Positions 11,571 to 24,836 are shown, counted from the first letter of the stretch. The stretch is 64,000 nt of DNA from Prosopocoilus inquinatus (GCA_036172665.1 CM069876.1:38285001-38349000); one strand, 5' to 3'. Notes: generated by a model not told the origin, from the letters alone. Program-made: numbers and translations.

Positions 11571-13139
11571 CTGTAACAAAATTCGAATTAGGGGATGTAA
11601 TTAATTACCGCCCAAATGATTTTCCATTCCATTAAACAAACATCTTCCGTTCAAACATACGCAAAGCTTCTGCCCCCTTCATATATTACACGGATATTTA
11701 AATCGGTCATTAACTTACTACCTATTTAAATTTGTAGACTTTTCTGCTTCGCCAAAAACATTTTCATTAAAGTCAACGCAAGGGAATTTAATTTCAAACC
11801 GAATTTCACGAATTTACTCGCTAATTAAAAACAAAGTGTTACATAACCTCCCCATGCTCTTTCACCCCCGCGGTTGTAAGCGACGCGTGCCGCTCATCCC
11901 CATCGTGGACGGCGCTTTTAAATAACTGCTAATTAAAAAAATTAAGGAAAAATGTGTCGGCCCTGCTCATTAATTTCTGAACCTGCCTAATTCCCGGAAT
12001 TGCTCTCTCCTTCGTTTGTGCCGGGGCGCTCAATCAAAACTTCGGAGCGTGCGTTAATTAAAAACAAAAATCAAATTGGGTTTTTAATTAGGTTCCTTTT
12101 TTTTCTCTCTTTCTCTCTCTCTCTCTCTTCGGCGAATTGTCTGCGCTTGGGTGTACATAAATTAAGTTCTAAAGTTGTTTGCTTGTGTGTATATTAGTGC
12201 TGTGTTTGTTGTTGGAATTCCGGGGCGTTATTAGTTTACGAAAGTCTTTCCTTTCATGTTCGAGGGATGTTGAAGTTGCTTTCTTTCGCTAATAAATTAA
12301 TATTTAACTTCGTTGGTTGGTTGGTAAATGACTCAAATTTTTTACTTCATATTCTAAGTTCGTTTTTAAATTTGCGCAAATTTCAAAGTTCGTTGATGTT
12401 TTGCTTTTGTTGAATGTATTGCGTAAAACTATTGGAAATCCGAGGCATTGTCTTCAACTGCCATACACAGCCGGGTCCTAGTTAATCCTGGTTCCGTTTG
12501 AACCACGCCCTTCTTCACTGAGCTGTTTGGGGCTGCAGTTGTTGCAAAGAGCACAAGTTTGCCACTTTTTTTTAAGTAAGTATTAACAGGAGAAATGGAT
12601 GTAAAATTTTTGATAGCAAAGTTCTTTAGCTCAAATTTTCTGTTCTTTTAGCAACTCGCTTGCCTAACAGGTACCGAGACCAACTCAACCCAAAAACCCA
12701 ACCCGTTTGCCTAACATGTTCCGAGACCAACTCAGTTATTTCTCTTTCATTATACTTACTTCTGGTTTTTTTTTTTTTAATTTGACCATCTCCACTCTCC
12801 ATTTCCTTCACTATTTCGTAGTTGTTACCTTTTTGTACAAACTAATTTCTAGATATTTTTATTTCTTCTAAACCTATTTTTTTTAATTATCAGGTTAACT
12901 AGTTTTTCGGATCAGCGATGCGTTCCCAAATTATTCTTCTAAACTTTTTTTTCTTAAAATAGGAAACTTCGACGTAAGTAGAACTCGATGCGAGATTTAA
13001 ATCTATTTCTACTGAATAGTTAATTCATAGAGCGATCACTTAATTGACCTAATGACAAGAAAATACTTCGTTGAGCCTATTATTTTGTCGTTAATGCGGT
13101 AAGACTGTAAACATTAAAGGAGAAAGGCTCTACTCTGAA
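11571..13139. other. Intronic; possible non-coding conserved patch
   Basis: 11820-12060 alternates GC-rich patches and TAATTA motifs, a texture often seen in regulatory DNA, but this is impression only. A CT microsatellite lies at 12104-12130. A short 50 bp-spaced duplication (GTTTGCCTAACATGTTCCGA-like) lies at 12656-12740. Confidence 0.35.
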
Positions 13140-15480
13140 ATCCACAGTGAATAATTCAAGGTCGACGGACGTTTCAGAATCGGCATATCCCTGGAAGAGG
13201 TGCTAACGGGGTCTAGAGCCCTGAGTTTGACCTTCTATAAGGTCGAAGCTTTTCTGAGTAATACGATTTTAGAATCTCCTCTGGCTTAGATCGAAAAATT
13301 CAAGGTCAAGATCCCTATTTACATTCCTGACTTGGCTCTGCAAGGTAATTAAGGTCGCAGGAGGCTCTAAATTAAGTATATCTTGTTTGCAGTCGAATTT
13401 TTGTCTTGATTGATCCGGTCGGGTAGGCTATTCGTCTTACATGCATGTCAAGTGCATTGGGGTAGATCTACTTCAGCGCCGCACTCTTGCATTTGTTTGT
13501 TTAGTGACCGGGTGAGTCTCCTGGTTTTCGACCAGTGAGCAAGTAAGTTGTGGTCACTTCTTTGATCACACTGCTACGGTGCCTTTTTTAATGTTTTGTT
13601 GATGAAGAATTGAACCAGCCGTTGTTAATGGATCAAAACCGCATGGCTACTGCTTTCCCCATAGTGTAGGGACCGTCTCTTGGTTCTGGGAGTTGTGCGA
13701 CGCTGTTTTTCGGCTTGCTGTTTGTGGCAAGCAAGTAGTCCCGGGTAGATTCTAACGTCAATTTCGATCAGATTGCTTATCGCCTTGTTCAGTACAGGAA
13801 GCGTTGTTCCGATCTCGATTGACGTCGTCCTGCGAAGATTCAAGGGAAACGCTTTCGGTTGTTGGAAGACGTTGCTCCCAGATTCTACTTTCGACTTTGA
13901 ACTACGAAGAGGAAGCGTAAGACTTTTCCATATTTTTTCCTTCTTTAGCAACGTGTTGTGTGACTTCATATCACGAAATGTAATATTTTTGGGGGTTTCT
14001 CGCGGAGAGAACTGGTAACGCTGGTGTACTTCGAGCCATTGGCAGGGTTAGTGTTGGTCTGAATTTTCTTACACCTACGAACTCGGCGTGAGAGAAATTT
14101 TTGCCTGTGACTATTTAATTTCTTTTGCTGGTTACTTTGTTGTAACATAGTTAGGGGTTTAATTTTATTTTTGTGATCATATACAGTTTATTTGCCTTAT
14201 ACATTCCCATTTTACTAATTTTTTTGCTAACTCTCAGTTTGCTTGGCTTAAGTTAGTGAGCGAATTACTGTAACTTTGGAGTTTTTTTTTTAACTTCACG
14301 TACATTTTGGTTTTGCGCGCTTCACGCCTAATTTTTTTATATTTTATTTATTTTGTAAGCAGCTCGAGAGTACTCACGCCGATGCGTCATTGCCCTTTGG
14401 TTTAGGTCCTGTAGAACTCAATATTCGTAATATTTTTGATATTGCTGCGTCTGACAAATCAGTACGGGGTTTCTTGCTTTCGGACCCAACGATCGACTTT
14501 GCTTCCAGAGGCAAGGTAAGTTACGGTTGGCTCTGTCCGGCTAATTGTGGGGCAAAACGCGCAATGCTCTGCTTTCGTTACCACGTCCTTAATCCTTAAG
14601 GTTGACTTCTATGAAGTCGGAACTTAATCTCGATTCTGCAGTGTCCTTCACCTTAGATTGAAAAATTCAAGGTCAAGGTCTCTGTCCTTTCTTGTTCTCG
14701 ATTTTGTAGGGTTATTAAGGTCGCAGACGGTTTTTATAATCGATACGTCTCTTGACTTTTTACATCATTAGAGTTTTTCAGAAAAGATCGATTTTGAAAT
14801 CTCTTCTGACGTAAACCGAAAAGGTCAAGGTCGAAGGAAGTTCCAGAATCCGTTTATTTCCGACCTCGATTCTGCAAGGTTTACTAAAGATCGCAGAAGA
14901 TTCTCCTGACCTTGGCATTCTATTCATACTTTTGACTTAACTAAATTTTTCAAGATCATTAACGTCGCATGAGATTCTAGAATGGGAATATCGTTAAGCC
15001 TGACTTTTTTTTAATAAGGTTGGGGTCTCTCTGAGTTCATCAGAGGAGGTCGATTTCGAGACCTTTTCCGACGTAAACTAAAATGTCGGTGTCGGGAGTT
15101 CTAGAATTTACGATCAAGATCCCTGTTCTTCCTCGTTCTCCTCGATTTTTCGAGGTCACAGGAGGTTCTTGAATCATCACAGCTTTCAGCTTGTTCTTAT
15201 ACAAGTCAGAGATCATCATGGCAGGTCGGTTTCGAGACCTTTTCCGACGTAAACTAAAATGTCAGTTTTGGAGGTTCCAGAATCAGCGATCAAGGTCTCT
15301 GTTCCTTTTTGTTCTCCTCGATTTTGCAAGGTCACAGGAGGTTTTTGAATCGTCACATCACTTAGCTTGATCTTGTACAAGACAGAGTTCATCAGGGGAG
15401 GTCAATTTTGAGACCTTTTCCGACGTAGACCAAAAGATTAGTGTCGGACCTTTTCCAGAATCCGCTTGTCTCTGTCTCCT
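13140..15480. repeat. Degenerate tandem array, ~176 bp in its best-preserved part
   Basis: The clearest units are 15080-15255 and 15256-15432, each with AAAATGTC, a GATCAAGATCC/GATCAAGGTCT segment, GTTCTCCTCGATTTT, GGTCACAGGAGG and GAGACCTTTTCCGACGTA. Earlier units (13150-14980) are more diverged and are recognised by repeated AAGGTCGCAGRAGR and TTCAAGGTCAAG. A less repetitive segment (13400-14600) interrupts the array. No protein is recognised. Confidence 0.65.
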
Positions 15481-17149
15481 CAATGTTCCAAAAATCTTCT
15501 AATTTCTCTGACTTTTCTCAGAGTCAAACAACCGTCAAATGCAGGCGCTCATCAAAATTGTACACTTGTTAGTGCTATTAAAATCGGCCATTACTTTGCT
15601 GGGCAACTTTTTAACGGTTTTGAACTGCGAAAGGAACTAAACTACTTTTAATCACTTTAGCCTCAATTCTCTTTTCATTTTCATTGACTTATCAATCTAT
15701 ATTGTTTCTTCAAATTACTTTCGAAATTTTTGCTCTTTTTTCACCTCCAATTGTTTTTTATTTCACTTTCGTATTTCTTGTTTGTGTTTCTTCAAATTTC
15801 CCACTTTCAATAGCTCTGTTTTAATTACGTTTTCAGGCGCAAAACTAGGAACCGCATTTACCAAAAAAAATAAAATAAAATAATAACAAAACAAAAAATG
15901 CATAAATTTGTTTTTCCGAACCAATCTAATTTCCTGCCGGAATTTAATTCAGACAACGACAAATACGAATTACCTTTCACGTACACTTCATACGAAAATT
16001 ATTCGCCGCCGCCAGCCGCAAGGAAAGAGAGAGAGGAGAAACTCGAGGAATTAATCACGTCGGGGCCCGCGAAATTTACTGCGCCGGCGAAACGCATAAA
16101 ACGCGACCGTTTCGAGCAGTTTGTTTTAATAAAGTCCTTAACACAGCTCCCAATATTCATAAATATGATTTAAAAGTTATTTAGATTAAGTGCGGAACTT
16201 AGTTGCGCTCTCTCATTCATAACTTGGCTTCATAATGAACCCGACAAAGTAAATAAAGCGGAGCGTTGCGGAGGGGACCTCCATTTGTGAAAGGGTTGGG
16301 AAATTGATTTATCCGGTTTTTGTTCTGCAGTTCCACTTTCAAGACAGCAAATTATATCTTCCATCATCAACAACAACCCTTGGTTCTTTCTAATAAGAAA
16401 AAAAAATGTTTACCTACGTTTTTAAGTATATGTATTTTATTTGCTTGGACAGCTTTTGAGCTCAAGAATGCCACGCCATTTTCTCCGAGTTAGTTAATTT
16501 TACAGTTTATTAATTAATTCGAGAGGTCCGAAATTTCAATATTAAAAAATCTTCTTTGTTAATATATCCGAAGCACTCACTTTAAATAAATTAAATTAAT
16601 TTGCTTAAACCTGACAAACTCAAAATAAGGAGGTGTATTAGATCCCCCGTTGATTTATTATTATACATTCCTGTGAAAACGTCGGGCTGAATGTGAAGCA
16701 CGTGCCCGCCAAATTAATTAATTAAATTCAGCCATTTCCCAATTGCGCCCCTTTAATTCGAATAATTTTACGACGCTCCGCGGTAATTGTCAGATTAATT
16801 TTAAAATTAGCAAGCGCAGGTACCGAAGGGATCTCGAGAGATTGCGGCCTTCTGCAAATTGGTTTTGTGTTTTTAATACGTATGTGCCTGTGATTGGTTC
16901 CTGAAAGCTCAATTTCGCCCAAATAAATAATACAATGAGTATTTCGCAGTGGAATTTTAAACAGAATCTAATGCAGGTGGTTCATGTCAAAACATACTTT
17001 AATTATCTGGAGAAGTATCTTCTGTGCAATGGTATCAACCGAACAATTATTTAATAGTTGGTATGACATACGATTTCATCTGTAAAATCATTTTTTAAAT
17101 GGTCCTCTACATTTCTTTTGTTTTTTCCATCGAGTTGTGAGAGATAAAA
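15481..17149. other. No gene recognised
   Basis: An open stretch at 15898-16173 has a mixed charged composition (PPPAARKEREEKLEEL), but it has no recognised domain and no clear splice or start context. 16000-16110 and 16680-16830 are GC-richer than the surroundings. Confidence 0.35.
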
Positions 17150-18730
17150 CTCAAATCATAGATTTAAAATTTCTTTAAAAGAATAAGAAAAGAAACAAAA
17201 GCAAATGACAACTACAATATTTTGCAAGAAAAGAAGAAGCGAAAAGAGGAAACGAATGAAAAACAAGAAATCATTTTTGGTGGTAGAGAAACTCAATGGA
17301 ATTGACCGACTGGTTCAGCTTGGTTTAAAAATGGGGCGTAAGCAAGCAACAAAGTTGTTCTGCGAAAGTTAAAAAAAGAAGGCTGTATAAAATGTTATTG
17401 TAACAACGATTTTGCTGAATATTTATCGCTCAATTCTAAACTCAATTCCCTATCGATCCCCCTCTGAGTTCGATGAGAGTGACTGGGCATCATCGCGTGA
17501 TGTTTGCGACTTCTTGGTTTTTTTGAATTTCGCACCCTACATTTCATTTCCGAAACAATTGATGAATTTCCACCTTGTCGAATTTTGCAAGTGAACCACT
17601 GAAGCGAACAGCTGCCGTGAGTCCTCTGAGTTGATTCCCTTTTTGGATTTGGCTACTTGTTAGCTCGTCTGTGCCCCCCACGACCATCTCCACTGAGCTG
17701 GTCATATCTCATAAGAGCATGTAGTTCTTAAAATTATTAATCAAAATTATTAGAATACGGTAAGCAATTAAAAACAAATACAAAATGAAGCACGTTTTTG
17801 AAAACTAAGGAACCTAATCCAAACGGAAAGAAATTCTGGAACAAACTAAGAAAAACGAATGATAATTATAATAAAAACGAAAGGAATAAATTTAAAACTA
17901 CTGAAAAATGTAATAATGCTAAACATTCAAAGACCTAATAGAGGTAATTCGAAAGACTCTCAGAGTCCTTACTATTTTATGAGGCTAGGAGAAGATGAAA
18001 ATAGCCTCACCGTCTGTCTGAAACAGTCGGTAAACAAATGACAATCGAAAAAAAAAGCACGAAAAGGGACGAAATTATTTCAAACAACAAAGAAACAAAG
18101 AAAACAAATCACATTAATAATATTTACGAAATGAAGATTCCTGAAGATAATAAGAAAAACAAGTGACGATTTAATTATTCTCGAAAAAAAAAAGTGAAAT
18201 TCTGAAAACACACGCAAACAAATGGCAGCGTTTTCGTATCTCGGAAAAACTAGTCGCAATGGAATAACAAAAAAAAAAAAAAAAAGAAAAACAAGATGAA
18301 AAAACAATGACGAAACGTAGCTTACGAGAGGGAAAGAAAAGAAATTAAAATAATATAAAAAATATAAAAAAAAACTGAACGAAAAAAAAAGAATTGTTTA
18401 GAAAACACAAAAACAAAACAAAAAAGAAAAAAAAAAAGATTAATTTGAAATTACTACGAGAGTTGCTTCAAACAATAACTGCAACAACGAAAAAAAAGAA
18501 GGTGACAGAATGTGACACTCTCAGAGTCCTTCCTATTATACTCCTATGAGGCTAGAAGAAGATGCAAATACCCTCGCCGTCCGTCTGAAACAATCGGTAA
18601 ACAAATGACGATCACAAAAAGGGACGGAATCATTTCAAGGTGGACAAACTCAAAAAGTCCATAACAATGATGATCGAAACAAGCAAAACAATTAAAAAAA
18701 AAAATCAAAAGTCTATGTTGAATAACCGTC
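17150..18730. repeat. Purine-rich (A-rich on +) tract with a ~126 bp direct repeat
   Basis: The plus strand is dominated by A/G runs (GAAACAAAAAAGAAAA style) for about 1.5 kb. Inside it, 17953-18078 and 18517-18640 are direct repeats sharing CTCAGAGTCCTT, ATGAGGCTAG and CGGTAAACAAATGAC. It looks like the reverse complement of the pyrimidine-rich tracts at 27930-29860 and 52040-52880. Confidence 0.6.
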
Positions 18731-19331
18731 GCCCGTTTTTACTTCTAGTTTTCATTTATTTATTATTATTACTATTACTTCAATTATTATAATTATAAAG
18801 ACATAAAAAAATGACTGATCTAAGTTGGCAAAGCTGGATTTTATTTTTTAATGTTACAACTACAGCAACTTCCGATTGTTGACAGCTTGAAACTGACAAG
18901 GTCATTGGATATAACCTACAATTTTGTCGTTGTGTCAAATATCCAAGCAAATATCATGCGATCAAACTGAATTCATAATTACAGCAGGCGCTGATATTTT
19001 CCAAAAAAGTTGGCAACACATGGTTGCACTTTGAAATTAAAAATTGTAAGTGTCGGAAGTGTAACATTTATTTTTTTTTAATGACTGATAATAAACGGAT
19101 TTTTTTTGTCGAGCCCCCCCCCCCGCCCTAATATTCTAAGGAATTTAAACCAGCATCCATTCAAAATAAAGATTGTATAAAGCTCGACCATAACCTCAAA
19201 TATGACAATTGTCAATTTATTATTCATTTCTCATTGTATCCAACCACACAGCATAAAATAGCACCAATCACAGCCTTCTCTAATTATGAATTCCATTGAT
19301 CACCCGGTATTTTGCAAAGAACGTGACTTTT

Positions 19332-19645
19332 TAAAATTTTTCCTCGTGCTTGGCCGTGAATTGTTAGTTATGAACCAGCCTTAATCGACCTGACATATGA
19401 AATAGCATAAAGCCACTTTTAAACGAACAAAACGACCTAGAATGGTTCTCTTGCAAGAATCAAAATCGGACTTATATGATTTTACTTTGAATTTTGATTG
19501 AAACTTGTTAATAAAAGTTTTATGAATTTTACATTTCCTTTAAAAAGAAAAGTGAGGTTATCACGTATGTCAATTTATTACTTTTCAAGCAAGGCTGGTT
19601 CACAATTAAGAATTCACGGATAACCACGAGGAGAAATTATTTTAA
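19332..19645. repeat. Inverted repeat with ~50 bp arms
   Basis: The left arm 19332-19381 ends GTTATGAACCAGCCTT. The right arm 19591-19645 begins AAGGCTGGTTCACAATTAAG and ends ATTATTTTAAAA, mirroring the TTTTAAAATTTTTCCTCGTG start of the left arm. The spacer is about 210 bp. No target duplication was identified, so the outer ends are uncertain. Confidence 0.6.
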
Positions 19646-22600
19646 AAGAGGCAGTTATCTGTCGAACAAATCTACACAACATATCAGTTAACATATTGCA
19701 GTGTTGCAATATACATAACATAGTTGAATAAGAAAATACTTTTAATTTTATTGCCAACTCAATTATAAGATTTTTCTCAAACAAAAAAAAAAAAAATACG
19801 AAGTTTCAAATTTGGTGTGATCGAAACACAGCTTTTGTGAATCCTAAATTTTACGCGGCGATAAAACGGAACGGAACCTTGAATTATTATTTTCTTATTT
19901 TATGTTCCACTTTGTTAAGGGGGACGAACGTAATCCGACCGCTTTGAAGAGTAGAGTCAGGCGACTAAGTTGGCCGTGCTTTCATAAAAAATATTCGGAT
20001 TTAAGTCCGCCCCCGTGCTTTACGACGGACTTTAGAAAATGCCGCGCCGCTCGTAAACCCCTCCCGGACTATGTAATACCAAATTTTTCTGTATTATCGA
20101 CGGCAACGTTGCGTAATCTATAAAACTGAAAGCGTCACATACAACCGAGAGGACGTGCGTGAAATCACCCAAGATTCTTGTGCGTTATTTAAGAAGCCTA
20201 AGTCGTCGTCGTTCTTGAAGTTTTAGGGTCCCTTGAAAAGAAAATATATGCCTCTGTCTGAAATAAGTAGAGAAATTTAAACCATAAATGAGAACAATTG
20301 AACTTACATGTCCTTAACAAAAGTTTTACAAATTTCGAGAAAATCGCAGTTGAAAATCGGGCAAGAAATAATCGTACGTCTATGTCTTTAAGGTAGGTAA
20401 AGAAAAGGAAATTGTATTGTAAGTACAAATTTTTTTAAACTCGAACCGGACAGAAATATGATGGGAACACACTCAACACACTTACAATTTTGATTGGACA
20501 AGAATCAACTTCAATTATGGATATTTTATTGGAACAAAAAACAGTGCAATCGAGCAGTGACCTTTGCCGAAGTCGAGAAGCCAATAAAAGCGTTGTTTTT
20601 AGCGTCGCAATAAGTCGTATTGCAGCTAAGCGAAAAAATTTGCTTAATTTTTTATCATTATGAGACGCATTTCATTGCTCCGTATTCCTTGGGATTAACT
20701 GTTTAGTTTGTAAAAAGTGATTGAACGAGTTAAAGCTAAATATGATTATTGTCTACATAGTATTATTACTTATTAAAATGCCGTAATTCACGAGTGTGTT
20801 ACGGGCCCAGTTTATCTCATCTGCATGACTTTAGTCGCACTCTGTCACCTAAACACGTCCATTTCTCCCTTGGATTTCTTTATTACCGTAGCCGACCAGA
20901 ATTCTGACTTTTTTTAAACCTTTTGCCCCGTGTTTACTTAGGTTGGCTTCTAACTGATTTATTGCTTATACTGAGCGAGCTACACTCTCCATTTTACCCG
21001 CGTCATCGAGTTTTCGACCAAAACGTCTTCGTAATTTTCTTTGTCAAAAGGTGGCCATGTTCCTTCCTCAGTGTTGCCACCAATTTTCAACTTTGTTACG
21101 GTCGAAGTCGCTTGTATTTATCGTAAATCTTTGGTAGCCCTGATCTCTTCCCGACTCCGCGCGTTCATTCCGTCTGCGGTTCAGTGTTAAACTCTCTGTG
21201 GGCTGGGGAACACGTGGTTGGCTCGTGTTGCAGCCTTAGAAATTCTTGAAGCTATTTTCAATCGACGTAATCCTCTTCCCCCTGAGCGAATTGTTCTTCT
21301 TCGCTGTTGAAACACTTTCGGTGTCAAGGTCAGTTATTTTTGGACCGCCTTGAAGCTGACTTGGTGAGTTCTTTTTTCTTTTTTTGAAATGAAATCTTAC
21401 TTAAAAATTTTTGTTGCCCTTGTAGACAAGTCGTATCCCGCTTCCGATTACGACAACACATTCACCCTACCCGCTCTGATAAACTTTGGGTACCAAACAG
21501 TCGTAAGGAAGTCTGTCTATTCGAAATGAAGTTTTGAACACCGTTCAAGCCGCGTATTTCCTGCGGAAGGATGGTGTCGTACTTTGAGGACGACTTTTGA
21601 AGAAGCTTCGGAAACGTTTCTTCGTATATTGTCGTAGGTTCTACCGTTTATATTTTTTTCCTTCGTCACTCCGGACTGATCATCTCTATTTAGCTACGGG
21701 CTCGTCTCACAAGACACCTTCTTGGTTTCTGAGCTGACGTGCAACTTTGGTTGTCTAATTTACGCCTCATTTTGCGGCAGAAAAGTCAATTCAATTATTA
21801 CCATTTTTTTTTAAATTTACTAAAGTCAATACTTATTTTTTTCTCGGTAACTTTAGTCAACCGTAAGTCCTGTATTTTTGTTAACGTTTGAGTCGATTCA
21901 AGAACTAGACTCTTTCATTTTTTTTGTTACATGAGCTATTGTGATACGACAGGAAATTTCCAACCGCACAAACCTTTTGATATTTTGAAATATTTGCCCT
22001 GCCTCGTTCTATTTACACATGTTACGGTTTATTTAGTGATTTGATGAGTAGAACGCACGTCCGGACGGAGGTTGGAAACTCGCTTTTCATCTCCTTTTGT
22101 CCCCAATTCTTTTAGCAATCCGTACGATATTGAATTTCGATTTGTTTGTTAGTAGCGCCCTGGTTTTAGCATGGAAGCCCAGAAATCGATTTCCAAATGG
22201 TTTTCCTCGAATAGCTCGAATCGTGTCTACTAATATTTGTTTTTGGGATTGTTGAAAACAGTCCACTCCTTATCTCTTTCTATGTTCTCTTAATAATCCT
22301 TTCTTATTATCGTTTAAATAAAAAATTCAAACTTCAAATTACAAAATATATTCAAACAAAAAAGAAATTTTAGTACAATAACGAAAAATTACAAACGAAA
22401 TAATATGTGAATTTAATTTAATTAATTAACTAAGTAAAATTTAATAATTGACATAAAATTAAAACTACAGTATGAAAGAGAGAAGGAAAGATTAACAAAA
22501 AATCAGTTTTTATCTAGGAACCTTTGTTAGATCTTTGTTATTTAAACTCACCCTCGCCGATCGTGGTTGCTTCTTAGGTACACTTTTAAATTAAAATAAA

Positions 22601-22927
22601 TTTGGAAAATTGACTGATTAAAAAAAAAAGAATTTAGAATTTTGAAAACTTTATAACTCGTGACACACAAACTAAATTACATTCGGAATCGAAGAAGCAC
22701 TTTTGTAGATGACCGGAGTTCGTGCCTTGGGCAACTGTCTTGTCAAACCCTCTCGGGCAACTGTCTTGTCGAACTCCCTTTTGATTTGAAAAGCTGCCTA
22801 TTTATTGGGATCAGATGACCTCCTCTTGGTCTACGTTAGCTTTGGTAATGAGAAAAACCTTGATGACTAATTCTATTTTTGCTAGCATCAAGATTCGATC
22901 AAGGCTCTTCTGCATGATTCATCCTCC
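19646..22927. other. No gene recognised
   Basis: 19880-20130 and 20870-22300 have near-balanced base composition unlike the AT-rich surroundings. They resemble in texture the LTR-like sequence at 46.6-47.3 kb, but no TIR, LTR pair or domain was found. A short duplication, GGGCAACTGTCTTGTC, lies at 22730-22775. Confidence 0.35.
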
Positions 22928-23137
22928 TTACATAATTATTTCTTTTATCGCGGATGTTCCAGCGATATTAATGCCCTCGATCCTTAATTTCTCGGTACAT
23001 ACATCGCAAGCTTGACGAATGCTTTCGTTGCATAACGCTGCACGTATTTTGTAATCTTAAAATCTGGATTCTTACAGATGCAACATTTTGCCACCCATCG
23101 GCATTGTAGTAGTTGGTTTGTGTGTCGTAATAAATTG
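22928..23137 (-). pseudogene. Coding-like relic with paired cysteines, frame-disrupted
   Basis: Minus-strand translation gives a segment QCRWVAKCCICKNPDF, and after a frame shift a second segment ALCNESIRQACDVCTEKLRI, which runs to a TAA at 22928-22930. Two Cys pairs (CCIC and CDVC) suggest a small zinc-binding domain; CDVCTEKL recalls the end of ZAD-type domains, but the spacing looks too short. No family is assigned. The apparent frameshift may instead be two unrelated chance frames. Confidence 0.25.
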
Positions 23138-24509
23138 GCGCCCAACGCTAACATAACAAACGGCGAGAGAACAGCATTTCAGAGGAGTGTATTCATAATG
23201 CCGTCGACAGTATTAGCGCTAATCCTTGACATGCACACGAACACAAGCACCACTTTTTCGCTGAGCTCGTTTGTATGTCGCTAATGATGGACGCCACGTC
23301 GAACAATTGTTATAAACATTTCTAAATGTTTAATAGTGAACGTTTGTTTGAATGTGATCCTCCACATAGATGATTTTCGATGAGTGTGTCTTTCGTATTA
23401 GTCATTCTCGCGATGTTAATTGTCTACGATCAGAGAAGCAAGTTCCGTAAGTTTTTTTTTGTTATTGCATGAGCGCCGAATAAGGGTTAGATAAAGGAAT
23501 ATTCTTTTTGTTATATCTACGATTTTTTTTTGTATTTTTTTCGTGTTGTTTGAGCTGCCGGCGTACTGTGGTTAAAAATTTTGCACTATTTTGCAAACAC
23601 ACTGTACATTGTTTACACTTAAAGCAATTTTGAAGCTAAGAAAAACTAGCGTTGTTCTTGTCGCTTATTCGAAAAAATGCAACTCGCAATCAGCTTCCAT
23701 TATATTTGCAGTCGCAATTCCACAGAATCGGATTATTTTTATCTAAATTACTAGGTCAAACGCGACTGATTTGAAACAGCGAGCAGGGAAATTAACGGGC
23801 AAAAGGAGGAAAAGGTCGTCCGTTTCAAATGAAAATTAGATTTTAAATTAGTCCTCGTTCAATTCCGTCCGACGGACGGACGGACGTACGGCGGGCGCAT
23901 ACATCGCTCGCAATGAGCTTGTTTATAAATTACCCTCCTGTTATTTTGATAGCGAATTCCATTACTGGATACACATCCACTGATAGTGAATTTAATTATG
24001 AGATAGTGTTTATGGAGATGCATGTTCGTCCTGCACTTTGGCGTCGATCAGGAAATTAAACGATCAATAAAGGCGTCCATTTAATGTTTCACTTCGGGAC
24101 ACAGGACAATCCAATCAACATGTTTAAATGAGTAAGAAAGAGAAGGTTATAATGTATAAAATCGATTTAAAATTTCTGAATTTTATTGCATCAAACCAAG
24201 TCATAAACGTATGTGCAGCAAGAGATTTGAATGCTCGGTTAGGCAACGAACCCCCTTAGTAGTCTAGAAATTGCTTCTTTTCTCTTATTTTATATTAAAA
24301 GCCGCTTTACACTATCTATATTTTTTATTTGATTTCAGAAATATATATCTATTTATAAAAAATGAGATTCTATTTTGTTAAAATCACATGAAAAATCAAG
24401 CCGGGCGGCAACTCATGTAAAAATTTAAAGAGTGCGAAGGAGAATATATTTTATTTATATTTCTGAAGTCATACTCAAAATAAAATAAATTTAAAAAAAA
24501 AGTATGTAC
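23138..24509. other. Intronic; no gene recognised
   Basis: Contains a short (GACG)n run at 23871-23890 followed by a GC-rich patch, otherwise AT-rich sequence up to the Ig1 exon donor. Confidence 0.5.
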
Positions 24510-24836
24510 CTGCTCGTACTTGTACATCCCTGCTTATTATCCTTCCAACATTATTCGAGGCAACGCAACGATAGACGGTGCTGTGAATATCTTGTCTGTA
24601 AGCGGCGGCGGCGAACGGGAGTAGTACCAAAGTTCCGTTTCTAAGGACCCTCCGGATCCCGGAAACGTCTCCAACGGATGTTCCATCAACCGACAGCCAG
24701 TCTATAGACGGCTGAGGGCTCCCAGAAGCCGAGCAATCCAACCACCCCCCGCTAGAATTGGAAAACTCGAGTCTAGTAGGGGGTTCCATCACGAAAGCCG
24801 GACCGCGTAAGTGAGAATCGAAAGCGAGAACCAGCC
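24510..24836 (-). CDS. Dscam-family gene, exon encoding end of signal peptide and Ig domain 1
   Basis: Internal exon of a Dscam-family cell adhesion receptor, a membrane protein of many Ig and FNIII domains that mediates homophilic recognition between neurites. On the minus strand a pyrimidine-rich acceptor (ctgttttcag) precedes 24836, and a donor (GCAG|gtacat) follows 24510. The 327 bp open frame enters in phase 2 (first bases GG complete a codon) and leaves with one base of a codon. The peptide starts with a hydrophobic LVLA stretch, likely the end of the signal peptide, then RGPAFVMEPP and the Ig signatures: Cys in WLDCSASGSPQP, Trp in IDWLS, and Cys in YRCVASNNVGRIISRDVQVRA. FSNSSG, GTLVLLPFAAAAYRQD and the SRDVQVRA ending are typical of Dscam Ig1. 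It joins in frame to the exon at 11409-11570. The paralogue is uncertain: it looks closer to the Dscam2/3/4 group than to Dscam1. The open frame continues past the donor into intron but loses conservation. Confidence 0.93.

Larger units (their letters stand above)
11571..24509 (-). other. Intron of Dscam-family gene between Ig1 and Ig2 exons (12.9 kb)
   Basis: Bounded by the donor gtacat just below 24510 and the acceptor ttacag just above 11570, phase 1 at both sides. Contents include a CT microsatellite near 12104-12130, a degenerate tandem array (13140-15480), a purine-rich tract (17150-18730), an inverted repeat (19332-19645) and a coding-like relic (22928-23137). I saw no further Ig-like exon inside it. 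Confidence 0.85.

Noticed and set aside
15898..16173. 91 residue frame with PPPAARKEREEKLEEL
   Set aside because: Looks more protein-like than most, but no family is recognised and no splice sites were convincing; left as an unassigned intronic stretch.
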